DNA of 64,000 bases from Athripsodes cinereus (GCA_947579605.1 OX388311.1:26228951-26292950); one strand, 5' to 3'. Positions 10,461 through 23,193 are shown, counted from the stretch's first letter. Program-made: numbers and translations. Notes: generated by a model from the letters alone, not told the origin.

Positions 10461-11722
10461 GGTCAATTGAGGCAATTGCGTCTGTGGGGTAAATGCGTCA
10501 AAAGATCCCTACAAGCTTTCTATGAATAATATGTAGAGTGGCATCTATTAAAAATGTTGGTAAGCGTATTAGAATAAATTCTGGAGCTAATAGTTCCAAA
10601 CTTGACCATTTTGTTTTTTGGTCATTTTTCATTTGTGTAAAGTGTGTTGCAGCTCCATTTAAATCTGAAGGTTTTGTAGAAATCGATATTATTTGGGACA
10701 TAAAATAAGGTAGGTATTTATTTCCATTACATATGCTTTCATTCTCATATAGTCTTTTTGTTTTTTATTCAAGTAATAAAAAGATATTAAACATTAAAAA
10801 CATCACATTATTTTTTAATGCATGTGGCAAAAGCGTCTATGTATGCTGAGGCAAATGCGTCTGGTGATACCAAAGATCAATTACTTACTCTATGGGTGAT
10901 ACGCATTTACCCCAACACAGGTGTTTCAAACCTTTTTTTAAAAAAATAATATGCAACAGATTATTACATCAAATGCCTGTATTGCTTTTTTAGTTAAAAT
11001 GGTGCGAATGATGAAAATATAGACGCGATTTTAGAAAATGAACAACAACAATCAAAATATGAACTGCCAGTAGCAAAAAAATTAGAGTTGAATGATTGGA
11101 TTATTGTAAAATTTCAACAAAAAAAATCCCAAAAACATTGTGTTGGCACAGTAAAATCAGTAACGGATAGTGGTATGTACACAATTATAAACGCAAGAAG
11201 AGTTCGGACGAGTAAAAACAAATCTTCTTTTAGTTTTCCTCATGTAGACGATGTAAAAATATGAAGAAGATATTGAGTGCGTGCTTGAAATAAGCAGAAG
11301 GCGAGAGTTTCTGTTTAATTTTAATGCATATAATATACAATAAACATAGTTCGACCAGTTTTGTTACCACTAGAAACCAAAAAATATACTTTTTAAATTT
11401 CAATAGAGTGCCAATTTACTAAGTAATAATCTTTTCTTTTAAAAATTTCCTCATAGCTACGTTCCTCTAACCTACTGTTGACAACCCCATTAGTTGGTCT
11501 AGGGTAAATGCGTCTGCATAATGTGTACGCAATTACCCCAAAAGAGGTTTGAATGCAATTTGTTTCCAATATATTCACATTTTAATACTATTACAAAAAA
11601 ATATGGTAAATACAAAATACTACAATTTTTTTTTGATATATTTCATTTAAAAGAAATGTTTCGTTATGATATTTACTAATTACTATGTGACGCAATTGCC
11701 CCAACTTGAGGGAAATGCGTCT
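10461..11722. mobile_element. Non-autonomous DNA transposon with GGGGYAAWTGCGTC motif arrays
   Basis: The motif GGG(G/T)(C/A)AA(A/T)TGCGTC recurs at both ends and inside: about 10470, 10487, 10847 and 11501 forward, 10898, 11527 and 11689 reversed, and 11708 forward. Outer copies point in opposite directions, as in subterminal repeats of cut-and-paste elements. A transposase C-terminal remnant lies inside. The exact ends and target duplication were not resolved. Confidence 0.55.
10998..11264 (+). pseudogene. Transposase C-terminal remnant (pogo/jerky-like)
   Basis: An 88-codon open stretch ending in TGA has no start of its own. It contains LNDWIIVKFQQKKSQKHCVG and a terminal FSFPHVDDVKI. This W-V/I-x-V-K-F...VG...F-x-F-P pattern is typical of the small C-terminal domain found after the DDE domain in pogo/jerky-type transposases. 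The catalytic domain is absent, so this is the leftover 3' exon of an internally deleted element. The family call is from pattern memory only. Confidence 0.5.
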
Positions 11723-11935
11723 ATTTATGAATGATTATTTTAAATCCTGTTTTGAAGTGTTAAAAATTAAATTTTGTATTGAAAGTCTTCAAAATTTATT
11801 AGATTATAGCACATAGAAACGATATTAAATATAAAATCATGACATTATTTAGTAGGTGAAAAGAGAACATCATTAAAAAAAAAAACCTACCCTGTTTGGT
11901 ACCCATGGCGTATTTGGTACCAATGTGTGATTTTG

Positions 11936-12296
11936 GATATTCGCGAATGCGAATGCGAATATTTGATGCCGACATTCGCGAATGCGAATAGCGAATATTG
12001 ACTTGCTTAGATTCCTACAATATTGGTCAATCTTTTAAATTTATTCCCCCCCGTCGCCGAATTTTCAAAATGGTATAGGAATTTAAAATATTTCAAAACT
12101 CCTAGGTTTTCTGAAAGAATACAATCTTGCAGTACCTTTTTCTTCATGTATCGAGGAAGTATCCGGTACTATTACCTAATATCCGATACTTTATTACCGA
12201 AATAATATTCGCAAAACATTCGCATATTTTTTTGCGAATGCGAATACTTTGAAATATGCGAATATTCGCGAATGCGAATACGAATATTCGTTACAT
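11936..12296. repeat. Paired clusters of the self-complementary motif ATTCGCGAAT
   Basis: Two clusters (11936-11999 and 12206-12296) consist of GCGAAT/ATTCGC units in both orientations, with ATTCGCGAAT palindromes, separated by about 200 bp of ordinary AT-rich DNA. They could be the ends of a small DNA element. No coding content is seen. Confidence 0.5.
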
Positions 12297-12864
12297 CAGT
12301 AGTATATATTAATAAATATTTCATTTCCAGGCATGAAGGCGTTCATTTGATTCCCTCAGGGTATTGTAAATTCTTATTTATTGCAATAAATAAAATCTAT
12401 TTTAAGTGCATAATTTGAGAAAAATCTTGAAATACCCAATCATCACCTAAAACGATAAATAATAATTATCAAAAAGTGGTGATGGAAATACTTCTGCTGA
12501 TTGTTTGCTTGTGTGTACGAAAATAATTTTCATACGTACCATAGACAATATAAACATAAATTCAAGGTAAATACGTGGCGCGTTATGGCAACATTATTGG
12601 CTACGTAGAGAAACGTCAGCCACGCAGTGCCGTGACCCGAGTTCTTTTTCACCTCGATTCGGCGAGTTTGCCTTTGGTTACTAAGATTTTACGGATTTTT
12701 GTGTAAAATCAAATCATATAAAGTAGATTAAGTATAAATGTTAGTATTATAAAAGTTTTACAATGTTAACAGTATTTTTATCCAGTAAAAAAAAGTTTTA
12801 TGTCATAATTTTGTCTTAACGTTTAAATGTATACTAACCTGTTTGATGTTATTTACAGAATAAA

Positions 12865-15216
12865 ATGAAGTTATTTAATCTTGTTGCTGTTCTATTCGCT
12901 CTTGCGGTTCCAACTTTTTGCGATGATGAGACGCCGAGAGCCAGATTGCTTGTAGCCAAACAAATTTTAAACAAATATCTTGTGGAAGATATGGACATTT
13001 TAGTGAAATACACATTGTACAATGTAGGAACTGCAGCAGCTGTGAACGTACAGTTGGTTGACAATGGTTTTCATCCTGAGGCTTTTACATTGGTTGGTGG
13101 TGAACTCTCAGCTACAATTGATCGCATACCTCAACAAACCAATGTATCTCATGTTGTCACAGTGAGGCCAAAGAAGTTTGGATATTTCAATTTCACAGCT
13201 GCCGAAGTACAATACAAACCGTCAGAAGATTCAGATGAGGTATGTTGTGAATTTCTTTGTGAATTTTTGTGTGTTGTGAAATTCTTTGCGCCTTGGCCTT
13301 CGTATCAAGGCTGGTAAAACGGAGTACATAATATGTAATAGTACATGCACGAGTACTCACACCCCACTAATGGTTGGCAATTCCCAAATATCTCAGGTTA
13401 GTAAATTCAGGTACCTGGGAGCAACCATAACGCCAGAGGGTGATCTCCGGTCGAAATTACCAATTCGCATATGAGCAGCTAGCGGGGCTTTGAACAACAT
13501 GAACAAAGTTTGGAAGGCGTCTGGACTCAGCATCAGGACAAAATGTCGCTTGTTCAATGCGTGCATCATCCCAATCCTTCTATATGGTTGCGAGTCTTGG
13601 CACTTAACCAAGGCTCAAGAGCGGAAGATACTAAGCTTTGAAAACAAGTGTCTTAGAAGGATTTTGGATGTCAGATGGTATGAACATGTTACAAATGATA
13701 CTGTGCGCCGGCGCTCCCAGCAGAGACCTGTAATATCCGTAATACAGGAGAGATGATGGTCCTGGCTGGGACATGTTTTGAGAATGCCTAATGATGGTTG
13801 GCCAAAGAGAGCACTGTTCTTCCGTCCGCAGGGGTTCCGTCGGCCCGGGCGTCCCTCTTTCACAATACACCGTTCCTATGACAACAATATTGTCAGAGCG
13901 CAAGGAATGTCATGGAAAGAGGTGACGCAATTGGCACAGAGACGCTCTGAATGGAGGAGGCTGGTTTCTGCCCTGTGCTCCCGAGAGGAGCGTTGAGGGT
14001 GATGATGATGATGTTGTGAATATTTCAAATGTAAATTACATTATGTAAAAGTAATAATTGAAGATTTATGAATTCACCAGAGCATAATTTCTCTATATTT
14101 TCTCGGTTTATTATTCATGGAGAGATATTATTGATCTGTGCCAATATTCAATGTATTTTTTTTTATCTCAATACCATGTAGGTACATTCAAGCTGTGTTA
14201 CATATCCACATTGTGAAGTCAGTTAACATTTACAATAAGTGCATCGTGGTCAAATACGATCTATGAATTTTGTTAATAATATTTACGTGATTATCTATTA
14301 TTTCACACGGAAAATAATGAATGTTAAAATTATTGTCAACAAATGTGTTGTAGCATAAAATAACACCAGACCAACCCTAACCTAACCTAAAAAATCAATT
14401 GAACTTGAACATGGAAATATAGTGATACGTCAAACGGTTACCAAAATCAACATAGTTACTTTGGGAGTGTTATTCCTCAGATGAAATACTGCATATCTAC
14501 ATAAAAGTAATAATAAAAAAATGACTTCTAGCCTTGATGTACCTCTGCCTGATGTGTGATATTACTTCTTGCCATACTTACCTGGACTCTAGTTCTATCC
14601 GAGTCGTAAACTACCCAAATATGTGTTCCTCTTATAATATTTAGTTTGAACAAGATCTAAATACACATTATTTTATTTATTTTCTTTGAATAAAATATAC
14701 CACCGCCAGCTTGACAGTTGTAAAACATATTATAACAAATCATAAACAATTAAAAATAACTGCCAAAACATAGGTTTATAACAAAAAAGAACTTACAATA
14801 TTTTGTAAAACACCGCAATGATATCTCAATAAAAGTAAAAACATGAATATTATTGATTATAATTATTATTATCAAAGCATATTGCATACTTAAATCAAAC
14901 TTTATAATAGAAAAATATGTATTATTTTACAACAGTCCCACAACGAGATTTTGAAATAGTAAATGATTTTGTTGAAATTTATCGGAAATAATACTAATTA
15001 ATTTAATTTCTTTAGTTCCAGTTTGCTGTAAGCAGTGAGCCTGGTGAGGGAAGCATCGCTGCCTACAGGGAATATGACAGAAAATTCTCTTCACACATCT
15101 CCGATTGGGCCGCCTTTGCACTCATGACACTGCCATCATTAGTCATTCCTTTCGGTCTCTGGTACTCGTCCAAGAGCAAATACGAATTATTAGCTAAATC
15201 AAAAAAAGCGCAGTAA
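12865..15216 (+). CDS. SSR2: Translocon-associated protein subunit beta (signal sequence receptor beta)
   Basis: Coding exons are 12865-13239 and 15016-15216, giving 191 residues (human about 183). The TRAP complex sits beside Sec61 in the ER membrane and helps translocate secretory proteins. Visible parts: a cleavable signal peptide ([19 protein letters not shown]), a lumenal beta-sandwich domain with N-glycosylation sequons NVS and NFT, one C-terminal membrane helix ([19 protein letters not shown]) and a lysine-rich cytosolic tail SKKAQ. A splice acceptor (TTATTTACAG) lies 6 bp before the ATG, so a non-coding first exon is upstream, probably in the GC-richer stretch near 12620-12690. Two acceptors six bases apart (15015 and 15021) both keep frame; I chose the first. 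The intron holds a LINE insertion. Confidence 0.93.
13286..14010 (+). mobile_element. 5'-truncated LINE, family L3, in the SSR2 intron
   Basis: Encodes the RT thumb and C-terminal region: [72 protein letters not shown] and [19 protein letters not shown], followed by a GATGATGATGATG tail. One frameshift near 13470 and an in-frame TGA near 13753 (CGA expected) break it. A second, more damaged copy is at 56761-57186. It has the same orientation as SSR2, so it could supply cryptic splice or polyadenylation signals. Confidence 0.8.
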
Positions 15217-17605
15217 AAACTTTTAAGTGATGTGAGATAATTCGTTAAATTTGTGAATTTTTATTATTGAGAATTTCGCAACGTTCAGTTAGAAATATTA
15301 TAATAAAACTTTTTCAGATGTATAGTTTATGTATTATATCATTGTCAGAGATTTATTTAAACAAACCAAATATTGATGGTAAAAAGATATTAAACTGATA
15401 CCTCCCTGTATTTATCATACCTAACGGAGTAAAAAACATTGTGCGAACATTTCCACACTGTATGACTGTAGTCACATTCACTGAACAACATGAATTTTCA
15501 AAGATTTTTAATCATTCATACAGTACCAATACTCTCTAGCATAGTGTTTTAAATATTAGGTTATTTTTGGAATATTTTGTGTTTATTCTCAGTTTTGAAA
15601 ATTCATCACAGTTGTACATGTTTTATTTGTACGTATTTCATTTTATCTACATCATTAGAGATTACTGTGATCTCATCGGTTGTCGTCATTTAATTTTTTT
15701 ATAAGTTATTAAAATAAAGACTAAATTAAAAATCGTTGAACAAATTATTTAATTTTATTTATTCCTCAATCTCTTTCACCCTCGAATTAAAGTTGTATTT
15801 TCACCAACTTGTGATGTTATATCATTGTTGCATATTAAAAAGGTGAATGTAAATTTATGACTGTTTGACCTTTCTAGAATAAACAAAATCTTTTTTAAAG
15901 AGATTCTTAGTATGAAATATTTAAATTTAATATTTTAAGAACAATATCACGTGCCAATAAAAAGTTTAAACAATAATTAATGCCCCAATGAACAGTTATT
16001 TTAGAGCATGCCTAAATAAAAATGTTTGCAAGTTTGCCCTTTTAAGTATGCAACGACAATATTATGATAGATGGGTGAACTATTTCGACTCGTAGTTATT
16101 ACCTGTTTATGCCATCGCGGACTCATTTAAATATTGAAAGAAAGCTTATTGCTCGATGTCTGATTGTCAATATGCTTCAAGAATTTTGACGACTTCCTGC
16201 ATTGGCTATGGAGTTCCAAAATCCTTTTTTTTCTTAATTACTTACCTCCTTTGTTTATCATTATGTACTCTTCGTTTATAGAATAGGTGGGTTTTACCCT
16301 TTATATATTTAGTGAACCCATACTACAAAAAATGATTATTTAAAAGTATATACTCCTAATTACACATTTTTATGAAAACAAAAATCAACATGTCATTATA
16401 TTCTTGCTTATGGTACACCTGTTTTTGAGTATGCTATTTTATTGATAAATTACAGACATCCATGCTATTTTAGAGGTTAAATAAATTAAGTCCTTTTGCT
16501 TAAACATATAATCTTCCATTGTAGATATTTTCATTAAGAATATATCTGATATTGATAGTTATGCATACTATTTTTTGATCATTTACTATATGTTCACAGG
16601 ATTGAGGCGATATAAATAAACAAAATAATAAAATAAATATACAAAATTTAATCAAAGCAATATATAACACAAATAAAATATATTTCATAAAAACACAAAG
16701 TGCTATTTACATCAATGTTTTCTCGAAGTAGAAATATTTAGGTACAATATGACGAGTATATTAACAATTACCCCCAAAAACTACACCATCAAACAAAACA
16801 CTTGTTATAGTTTCCTGAATTCAAATTTCATTCAAGAATTGATCTTTAAAATGGCAAGGAAATTTTGAATATACTCGTCACCCACTGTAGGAAATTAATT
16901 CTTAAACTAAATACGCATATCACATTCATTCCTTTGGGAGTATGATTATTAAGAATTCAACCTATTTATTGCTCACAATGTTGGGAACTTATTTTATATA
17001 TTTTAAATTGAGTATATAAATCCACACTGTGATCTTAAAAAAATGAAAATAATGTTGATAGAATCATAATGCAAGCGTAACTAAATAAATTAATTGAATG
17101 TTTCAGTGTTACCACTGTGAAACAATATTTCAAATGATTAAGTAGGAAATATTGTTTTTGTTTCACTATAAAAGTACACAATTCAAAATGTATATACAAT
17201 ACACAATGTATACTTTTTTAGTGAATTAGAAACATTAATATTTTAATAATATAAATCATTCTCAATAAAAGATCAGAAATGATATTATTAGTTATTTCAA
17301 TAAATCATTTTACTCTTTTCAATCATTTCAGAACCCTAAAACACTCAACATAAACTTGATTTAAGTTAAGAATAAAAATTGCGTAGTTAGCTATCACAAT
17401 CTTATTGTTTGAAATAAACATACAATGGAAATCTATACCCACTTTTCTTAACAGTTTCTGACAAGTCCTTATTATTGAACGATGAAAATATCAGATATCC
17501 GAAATGTCTGTATTTAAGATAAAGCAATGAAGATGTAATGTTTATTATTAAATGCAATTTATAAAATTATAGCTCCCGTGATGGGAAAACTGTGAATTAG
17601 ACAGA

Positions 17606-17716
17606 TTGTTTATATATATATATATGAAAGACTGTATGATCTAATTTTCTTTCGAAATGCATGTGCAACATGCATTCCACTAATGAAAGATCATGTAATT
17701 TTACGCAGGAGATAAT
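17606..17716 (-). repeat. Inverted, diverged relative of the 152-bp repeat at 18928
   Basis: Beginning right after a TATATATATA run, the minus strand shares TGGAATGCATGTTGCACATG and ATCTCCTGCGTAAAAT with the 18928-19079 repeat, in opposite orientation. This shows the 152-bp unit belongs to an interspersed family associated with TA microsatellites rather than being unique DNA. Confidence 0.6.
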
Positions 17717-18711
17717 TATATAAAATTCAACAAACACAAATCACGTTATCATAATTTTTCTTTGTCAACTAATATTGTTTTCAAATATGCGTTATGAAGT
17801 GATATTCACAATATACTTAAAGGTGCTAATATATGTTAATTGATCAAGTTATTTTTCCTAAAGTTTTAAACTACATATTGCAACATATAAGCGAGAATAA
17901 AAACTATAAAATAATTAAATCACACTTTGATTATGTAGAATTGTAATGGTTACTAGGCATGAATGGATATACAAGTTGTTACTTTCAAGAAAAGTTCTTT
18001 CAATTTATTTGTACATTGTTTTTTGCTTTTATGATAGAAATATAATCAGTAGTACAATTTGTTTACAAAGCTAGATTCATTTAATAATGAAAACTCTAAT
18101 TAAACCTTTGAAAAAAAAAACTGATTTCTTCTAAACTTTCTAATTATTAATGATTTGTATCCTAAAAAAGACATTAGCTAGCTGTGAGATTCGTACCATA
18201 CGCCTGTTCGGAAGTTCGAGACATCACCATCAGGTTACGACAACCTAAACATAAATTTTCTGTACTAATTCAAAATTACAATACAAGTCCAAGAATAGAA
18301 TAAGGACTTTACACAATCTCTTGCCTAATAATATTTAAAGATTAATGAGAATGTTATTTCTTCCACTAATAAGTTATATAATCTGATTATTGAAGTTGAA
18401 ACTGCTTTCATCACAGAAATCTTAAAATTGTGACCACTGAGCAATTCTTTTAACTATTGTATACCTACTTATTTGAAAAAAAGAATACAAATTATTACTT
18501 TATGAAAAGTAAAAATTTATTTGCAATGATAGTTTAAAGCTCAGGTTATAAGTTAAAATAATTTGACACAATCAATTTAAAATATTATACCTACCCGCAA
18601 AGTTTAAGTAAAGAAACTGATTAGGGCATCTTTATTCTAAAAAAATAGCTTTTCATTATTTTCTTTGAGATATCAATAATTTTAAAAGAAATAGCTTTTT
18701 ACCTATCTATA

Positions 18712-18800
18712 GCATCACAATATCTCACAAGTGGGGTAACCAATAAACTCACTGTATAATTAAACACACAGGATGTCTTTTTCATGCCATAAAAAATAAG
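18712..18800 (-). repeat. Dispersed repeat family A, diverged copy
   Basis: Carries ATCACAATATCTCACAAGTG and GGGGTAAC, then CAGGATG and CATGCCA, matching the reverse complement of family A seen at 56094-56272. Low identity. Confidence 0.4.
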
Positions 18801-18902
18801 ATAATGTTTAAAAACAACAATTGTGATAACATAATAATATAACATTACTAAAAAGTGCTAGAACTAAATATTTAGACAATCAAATATATTTAATAACATT
18901 AA

Positions 18903-19420
18903 GTATATATATATATATATATATGAGGGGCAAGAGCCAAGTCTCTGCCCGACTGTACGCAGTGAAATGGAGTAAAACCTTCACCTCATACTATCTCCTG
19001 CGTAAAATCAAGTGATCTTTCATTAATGGAATGCATGTTGCACATGTATTTCCGATGAAAATTTGATCACACAGTCATTAATAATATGCGATACTCCCCG
19101 CATACTGGATTTAATGTTGTGTCGGCCATTCTGCGAGATGGTCCTGAAGAAGCACATGTATACACAATGCAGAAACACAACACCTATTCTGCAGGTCCAG
19201 TCTGCATGTTCCGGTGACGGGCCGTGTCTCGTCCCACATGCAAGGGCAAGAGCCAAGTCTCTGCCCGACTGTACGCAGTGAAATGGAGTAAAACCTTCAC
19301 CTCATACTATCTCCTGCGTAAAATCAAGTGATCTTTCATTAATGGAATGCATGTTGCACATGTATTTCCGATGAAAATTTGATCACACAGTCATTCATAT
19401 ATATATATATATATATTGTT
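18903..19420. repeat. Perfect 152-bp direct repeats between TA microsatellites
   Basis: 18928-19079 and 19244-19395 appear identical base for base. They enclose 164 bp of unrelated sequence, and the whole is flanked by (TA)n at 18905-18924 and 19397-19417. The unit begins GGGCAAGAGCC and ends CACACAGTCATT. No coding content is evident. It may be a recent duplication within a TA-associated element, an LTR-like pair, or an assembly artefact. Confidence 0.75.
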
Positions 19421-20338
19421 GAAAGAACCTCTACACACTCAGATATCTCGGGAGTCGAGAACTCCTATTTGTCTGAACTTGCTGATACTAATTCTTTCTC
19501 TTACGGGCAGCCCGAAGGACAGACCGATGTAAGCCACATCATAAGAATACTGTAGAAAATACAATAAATAACCTACCTATATGGGAAAAAATTAAATGAT
19601 GTACACATAATACTTCCATGTGCACCATATGATCCGACTCCATTTAGGACCAAAATTGGATCATGTACAGAGTGTGTAAGTTATGTTTCGTTACATTGAT
19701 TATTGTAGTATTTAAATTTGATATTGATGGAATATATATATAATTATGTGGGATCCCAACCCCAGCCTATAAATGGTGTGAGGGGCCAGATGGCAGAATA
19801 GTTTCAAGTGTATACAATTTGAGTTTCGCAAACAAGATTGTTAAAATGGATGAATTTATACTAAACAGCACTGTTTTTTCATTTATAAATCCCACCTATA
19901 CACATCTATATATAATTCAGTTGATTTATGACTCGGTAAGGTGTGATAAAATTAATTATCTAATTGTTTTTAAGAGAACTGCGTATTCTTATTATATACA
20001 TTAAACTTAATCTTTAATTACCTGTTTACTACCACACAGTAACAGTGAAAACAAATATAATCATGATCAGTGGTGGTCCTAATAAAAAACAATCATGCAG
20101 GTCCCTGGAAATTTAGAACCGTTATGTTAAGATCTAAAAACATAGTACCTAATCACAAAATAAATATTTGAGTCTATTTTTAAATAAGTACACTTCATTC
20201 TATATTTGCAGAAGAAATATATTTATCAGACAAGTAACAGGAAAACCAATGCTCTCTGAGCAATATTTCCATTAAGTAGTGATTAAAAAAATTGCATTCA
20301 AAACATGTAAATCTTATTAAATAACACCTTTTACAATA

Positions 20339-20414
20339 CATGGCGATGACCACTTCACGAGTTATGATAGACATCACATGGCGATGACCACTTCACGAGT
20401 TATGATAGACATCA
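20339..20414. repeat. Tandem duplication of a 38-bp unit
   Basis: The unit CATGGCGATGACCACTTCAC plus 18 further bases occurs twice head to tail (20339-20376 and 20377-20414) with no mismatch. It is not part of a longer array. Confidence 0.9.
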
Positions 20415-20760
20415 TATTATTTGGAAGTTTATTCAATAGATGGAGGTGAAAGAAATTGGATTTGAATCCAGTTATTTAAGACGCAAACAAATTATAAGAA
20501 AAAAAATTCTCTTCCTAAATTATTTTCTTGAGTCTTATAAATTCTCCACATAGTACGTATGTATCTTCTACCAGTAAAAGGGTCTATAAACTAGGGCCAC
20601 CACTGAAAATAACACTAATAATTAATATAGAACAATCTAGAAAACTGGTGCATAATCACAATAATTGATATTATTATTCGTTATGGTATTCCATCTAACA
20701 TATTTATTGAATTCACATTAAAAAATAAAAAGGAATTTATAACATAACATAGGTACATAT

Positions 20761-20845
20761 GGACAATTTACACATATTGAGCTAGTTCCAAACTTATATA
20801 TGAATCTTGTATTATGGGCACTAATGTGACGATAACGATATACAT
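20761..20845 (-). repeat. 3' part of SINE family S-b
   Basis: The plus strand reads GAGCTAGTTCCAAACTTATA then CTTGTATTATGGGCACTAAT, matching the tail of the tRNA-headed element at 55268-55494. The tRNA-like head is missing, so this is a truncated copy. Confidence 0.6.
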
Positions 20846-20847
20846 AC

Positions 20848-21411
20848 ATTCGACTGTGCTCAGGACAAAGGCATCAAACCACAATTATGACAAAAGTCAT
20901 TTTATATTTTAAAGTCAATCATTTGCGTCTTTTACACATTCTGGCAAAAGCATTCAATTCCCAAATGTCTATTTTTCATAAAAAATGCAAAATATTTTTT
21001 TTTAGCTAGGGCTTAATTGCAAATATCCAATAGGACAAAGGACTTAAACAGCATGAGTTTCATTATTAACACCAAAAAAATTCATCCAGACATAATTTTA
21101 CGGCGAGGCAAAAGGCATCAAACCACATAACCCAAAACATGCGACATACATATCTCTTTAACATGTTGCTTAAGTTTGTCAGGACAAAGGATTTAATCCA
21201 CATTTTTGTTAATTTTTTGCTTATAATTTGGTAATTTCTGAATATTTTCTCTTAAATTTTTATGACATGATAAAAAAACTACATTACAAAAAGTTGGTAA
21301 AATAATAATGACAATAATTTGAAATTTTCTTTATCCTACAGTTTTTTGCTTCTCCTATAAAATTTGACCAATGTGGTTTGAATCCTTTGTCCTGAGCACA
21401 GTCGATATACA
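20848..21411. mobile_element. Non-autonomous DNA transposon with GGACAAAGG motif arrays
   Basis: Ends are inverted: CGACTGTGCTCAGGACAAAG at 20850 and CTTTGTCCTGAGCACAGTCG ending at 21408. Inside, related blocks A(G)GACAAAGGNNTNAANCCACA occur near 21034, 21108 and 21180. About 560 bp with no ORF. A target duplication is not clear. Its internal motif-array structure resembles that of the unrelated 10461-11722 element. Confidence 0.65.
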
Positions 21412-22671
21412 ATGCACCAAACATATACACGTAACACCCAGACCCATTATGATATAAATATGCTCAAAATCTATTTAAACATTTCCTGTATTTTCTACAA
21501 TTGAAAAATCAATATAACAGCACACATTCATGTTTAAAATTTAGATTGATGGAAAATTATGAGTATTTATGAAGGAGTGTTTCAAACAGGTAGAACACTG
21601 TAAAACAAATTTACAATCATGATTCTTAAAAATGAGAAATGGACATTGGGAGAAAGAAAAAAGTTTCATCAAACCACTGACACTATATGTGTTACAAAAA
21701 TTCTAATACTACACTTTGTGATTTTTTTCTAATAAAGCAAAAACTTGATAAGTGTGTACATAAAGTATTAGCACACAAAAATCTTATATACTAAAATGAA
21801 TAATAAAGTGTTGAAATGTACATAATGTGTTGGCACTGTATTATTGATAAGAAAATAACAAACTAATGCTTTTGTAATACGACAACAATAAAACAAAGAT
21901 AAGTTATTTATATTAATTTAAATTCAATTGGTTCTTTGAAAACAAAATGTAAAGCAATATAGTTTGACAATTAAAATTATTATTTTAGGTTTTAGGTGAC
22001 TATTCAATCGTTTTGGAATGATATAGGGCATTCAGATATTACAAATAAATAAAAAAATTACCACTGGTATAACATTATTATATCCACATCCTTATTTAGA
22101 ATGTAAATAATGAAAAAAAAAATATAAATCTGAACAAAGAGATATACATCTAACTAGAATAGTTTGAAAAAATAATAGAATTAAAGTCATTCATTTCATA
22201 GATTTACGCTAGAAGTATTACTAAACAAGTATTAGTCAGAATGTTAGTTGTAAATATCTAATTAGTAATTGTAATCAGATGAGTAATTTAGGTCTGTCTT
22301 ATCATCACTACAAATGTCATTTAATACAGATTTGATTCATATAGTGTATCACAATTATTTCTTTAAGGTCAATGATATTTACATACAATAACCAGAATAA
22401 TATGTAACCGAAACTGGTATAGCTATAATATCCATATTAAACCTTAATACATATTTCAAATTGAATGCAGAGAAAAGCTTAAAAATCATATTGCAGAAAT
22501 TTTATGAGGGAATGCTTTTTAACTAAGATTAATAAATGTTTTTAAAATAACATCAATGTCTGGATGTTAAGTGAAAAGATTGCATTTATATTTATGTCTT
22601 TAATCATGAAATTACCTCAGTATCATTTCAAGTGTTTAGACATTATACATAAATTTCTGATACCTGGGGCC
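21412..22671. other. Gene-free region downstream of TMEM63
   Basis: No coding signal. It may contain distal 3' UTR of TMEM63, which is transcribed leftward. Confidence 0.35.
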
Positions 22672-22818
22672 GTAGACAAACCGTACTTAGCGATCGACTA
22701 CTGGTGAACTTTTCGATAATCTACCTACCTACATGTACCGTGTTATTATGTGTTATTGTTACAGTTATTGTCGAAAATTCGTTTGTAGTCGATCGCCAAG
22801 TGCGTGTTTGTCTAGGAG
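22672..22818. mobile_element. Small MITE-like inverted repeat
   Basis: TAGACAAACCGTACTTAGCG followed by ATCGACTAC on the left faces GTAGTCGATCGCCAAGTGCG followed by TGTTTGTCTA on the right, an imperfect terminal inverted repeat of about 30 bp around a 90-bp centre. No ORF. Confidence 0.6.
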
Positions 22819-23193
22819 GTCTGATCACAGCACTCTTAAACCCCTGTTCAGATAGGTAGAATTCGCAAGATGTTTTCTGCCTGCATGAACAGGATATTAC
22901 TCAAATAAAAACAATATGATACCTACAACAAAATAAGATGATAAATATATACAAAAATGTAGATATTTTTTTATAAACATACACATTGAAAATTAATATT
23001 TAGATAAAGCATTAGATTACTTAAAATAAAGAGTAAATAGTAAAATAAAAGGAGATTTAAATTTAATACTATAAAAGTATAATACACAGTCTCCAGGACA
23101 GACAAGGATATCAGGAAACAATAAAAGTTGTGATTCTTTCTAAAAATTACAGCCATTTGGGAGTACATATCAAAAAAATTGATTTCAGTAGGT

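Larger units (their letters stand above)
15217..20338. other. Gene-free AT-rich region after SSR2
   Basis: No ORF or splice pattern resembling a gene was found. AATAAA at 15302-15307, 86 bp past the stop, is a plausible SSR2 polyadenylation signal. Repeats at 18712, 17606 and 18928-19395 are listed separately. At 16751 and 16866 the short sequences GACGAGTATATT and AATATACTCGTC face each other, possibly a tiny MITE. Confidence 0.5.

Noticed and set aside
13393..13903. Minus-strand ORFs of 72-90 codons in the SSR2 intron
   Set aside because: They are shadows of the L3 LINE reading frame on the plus strand.
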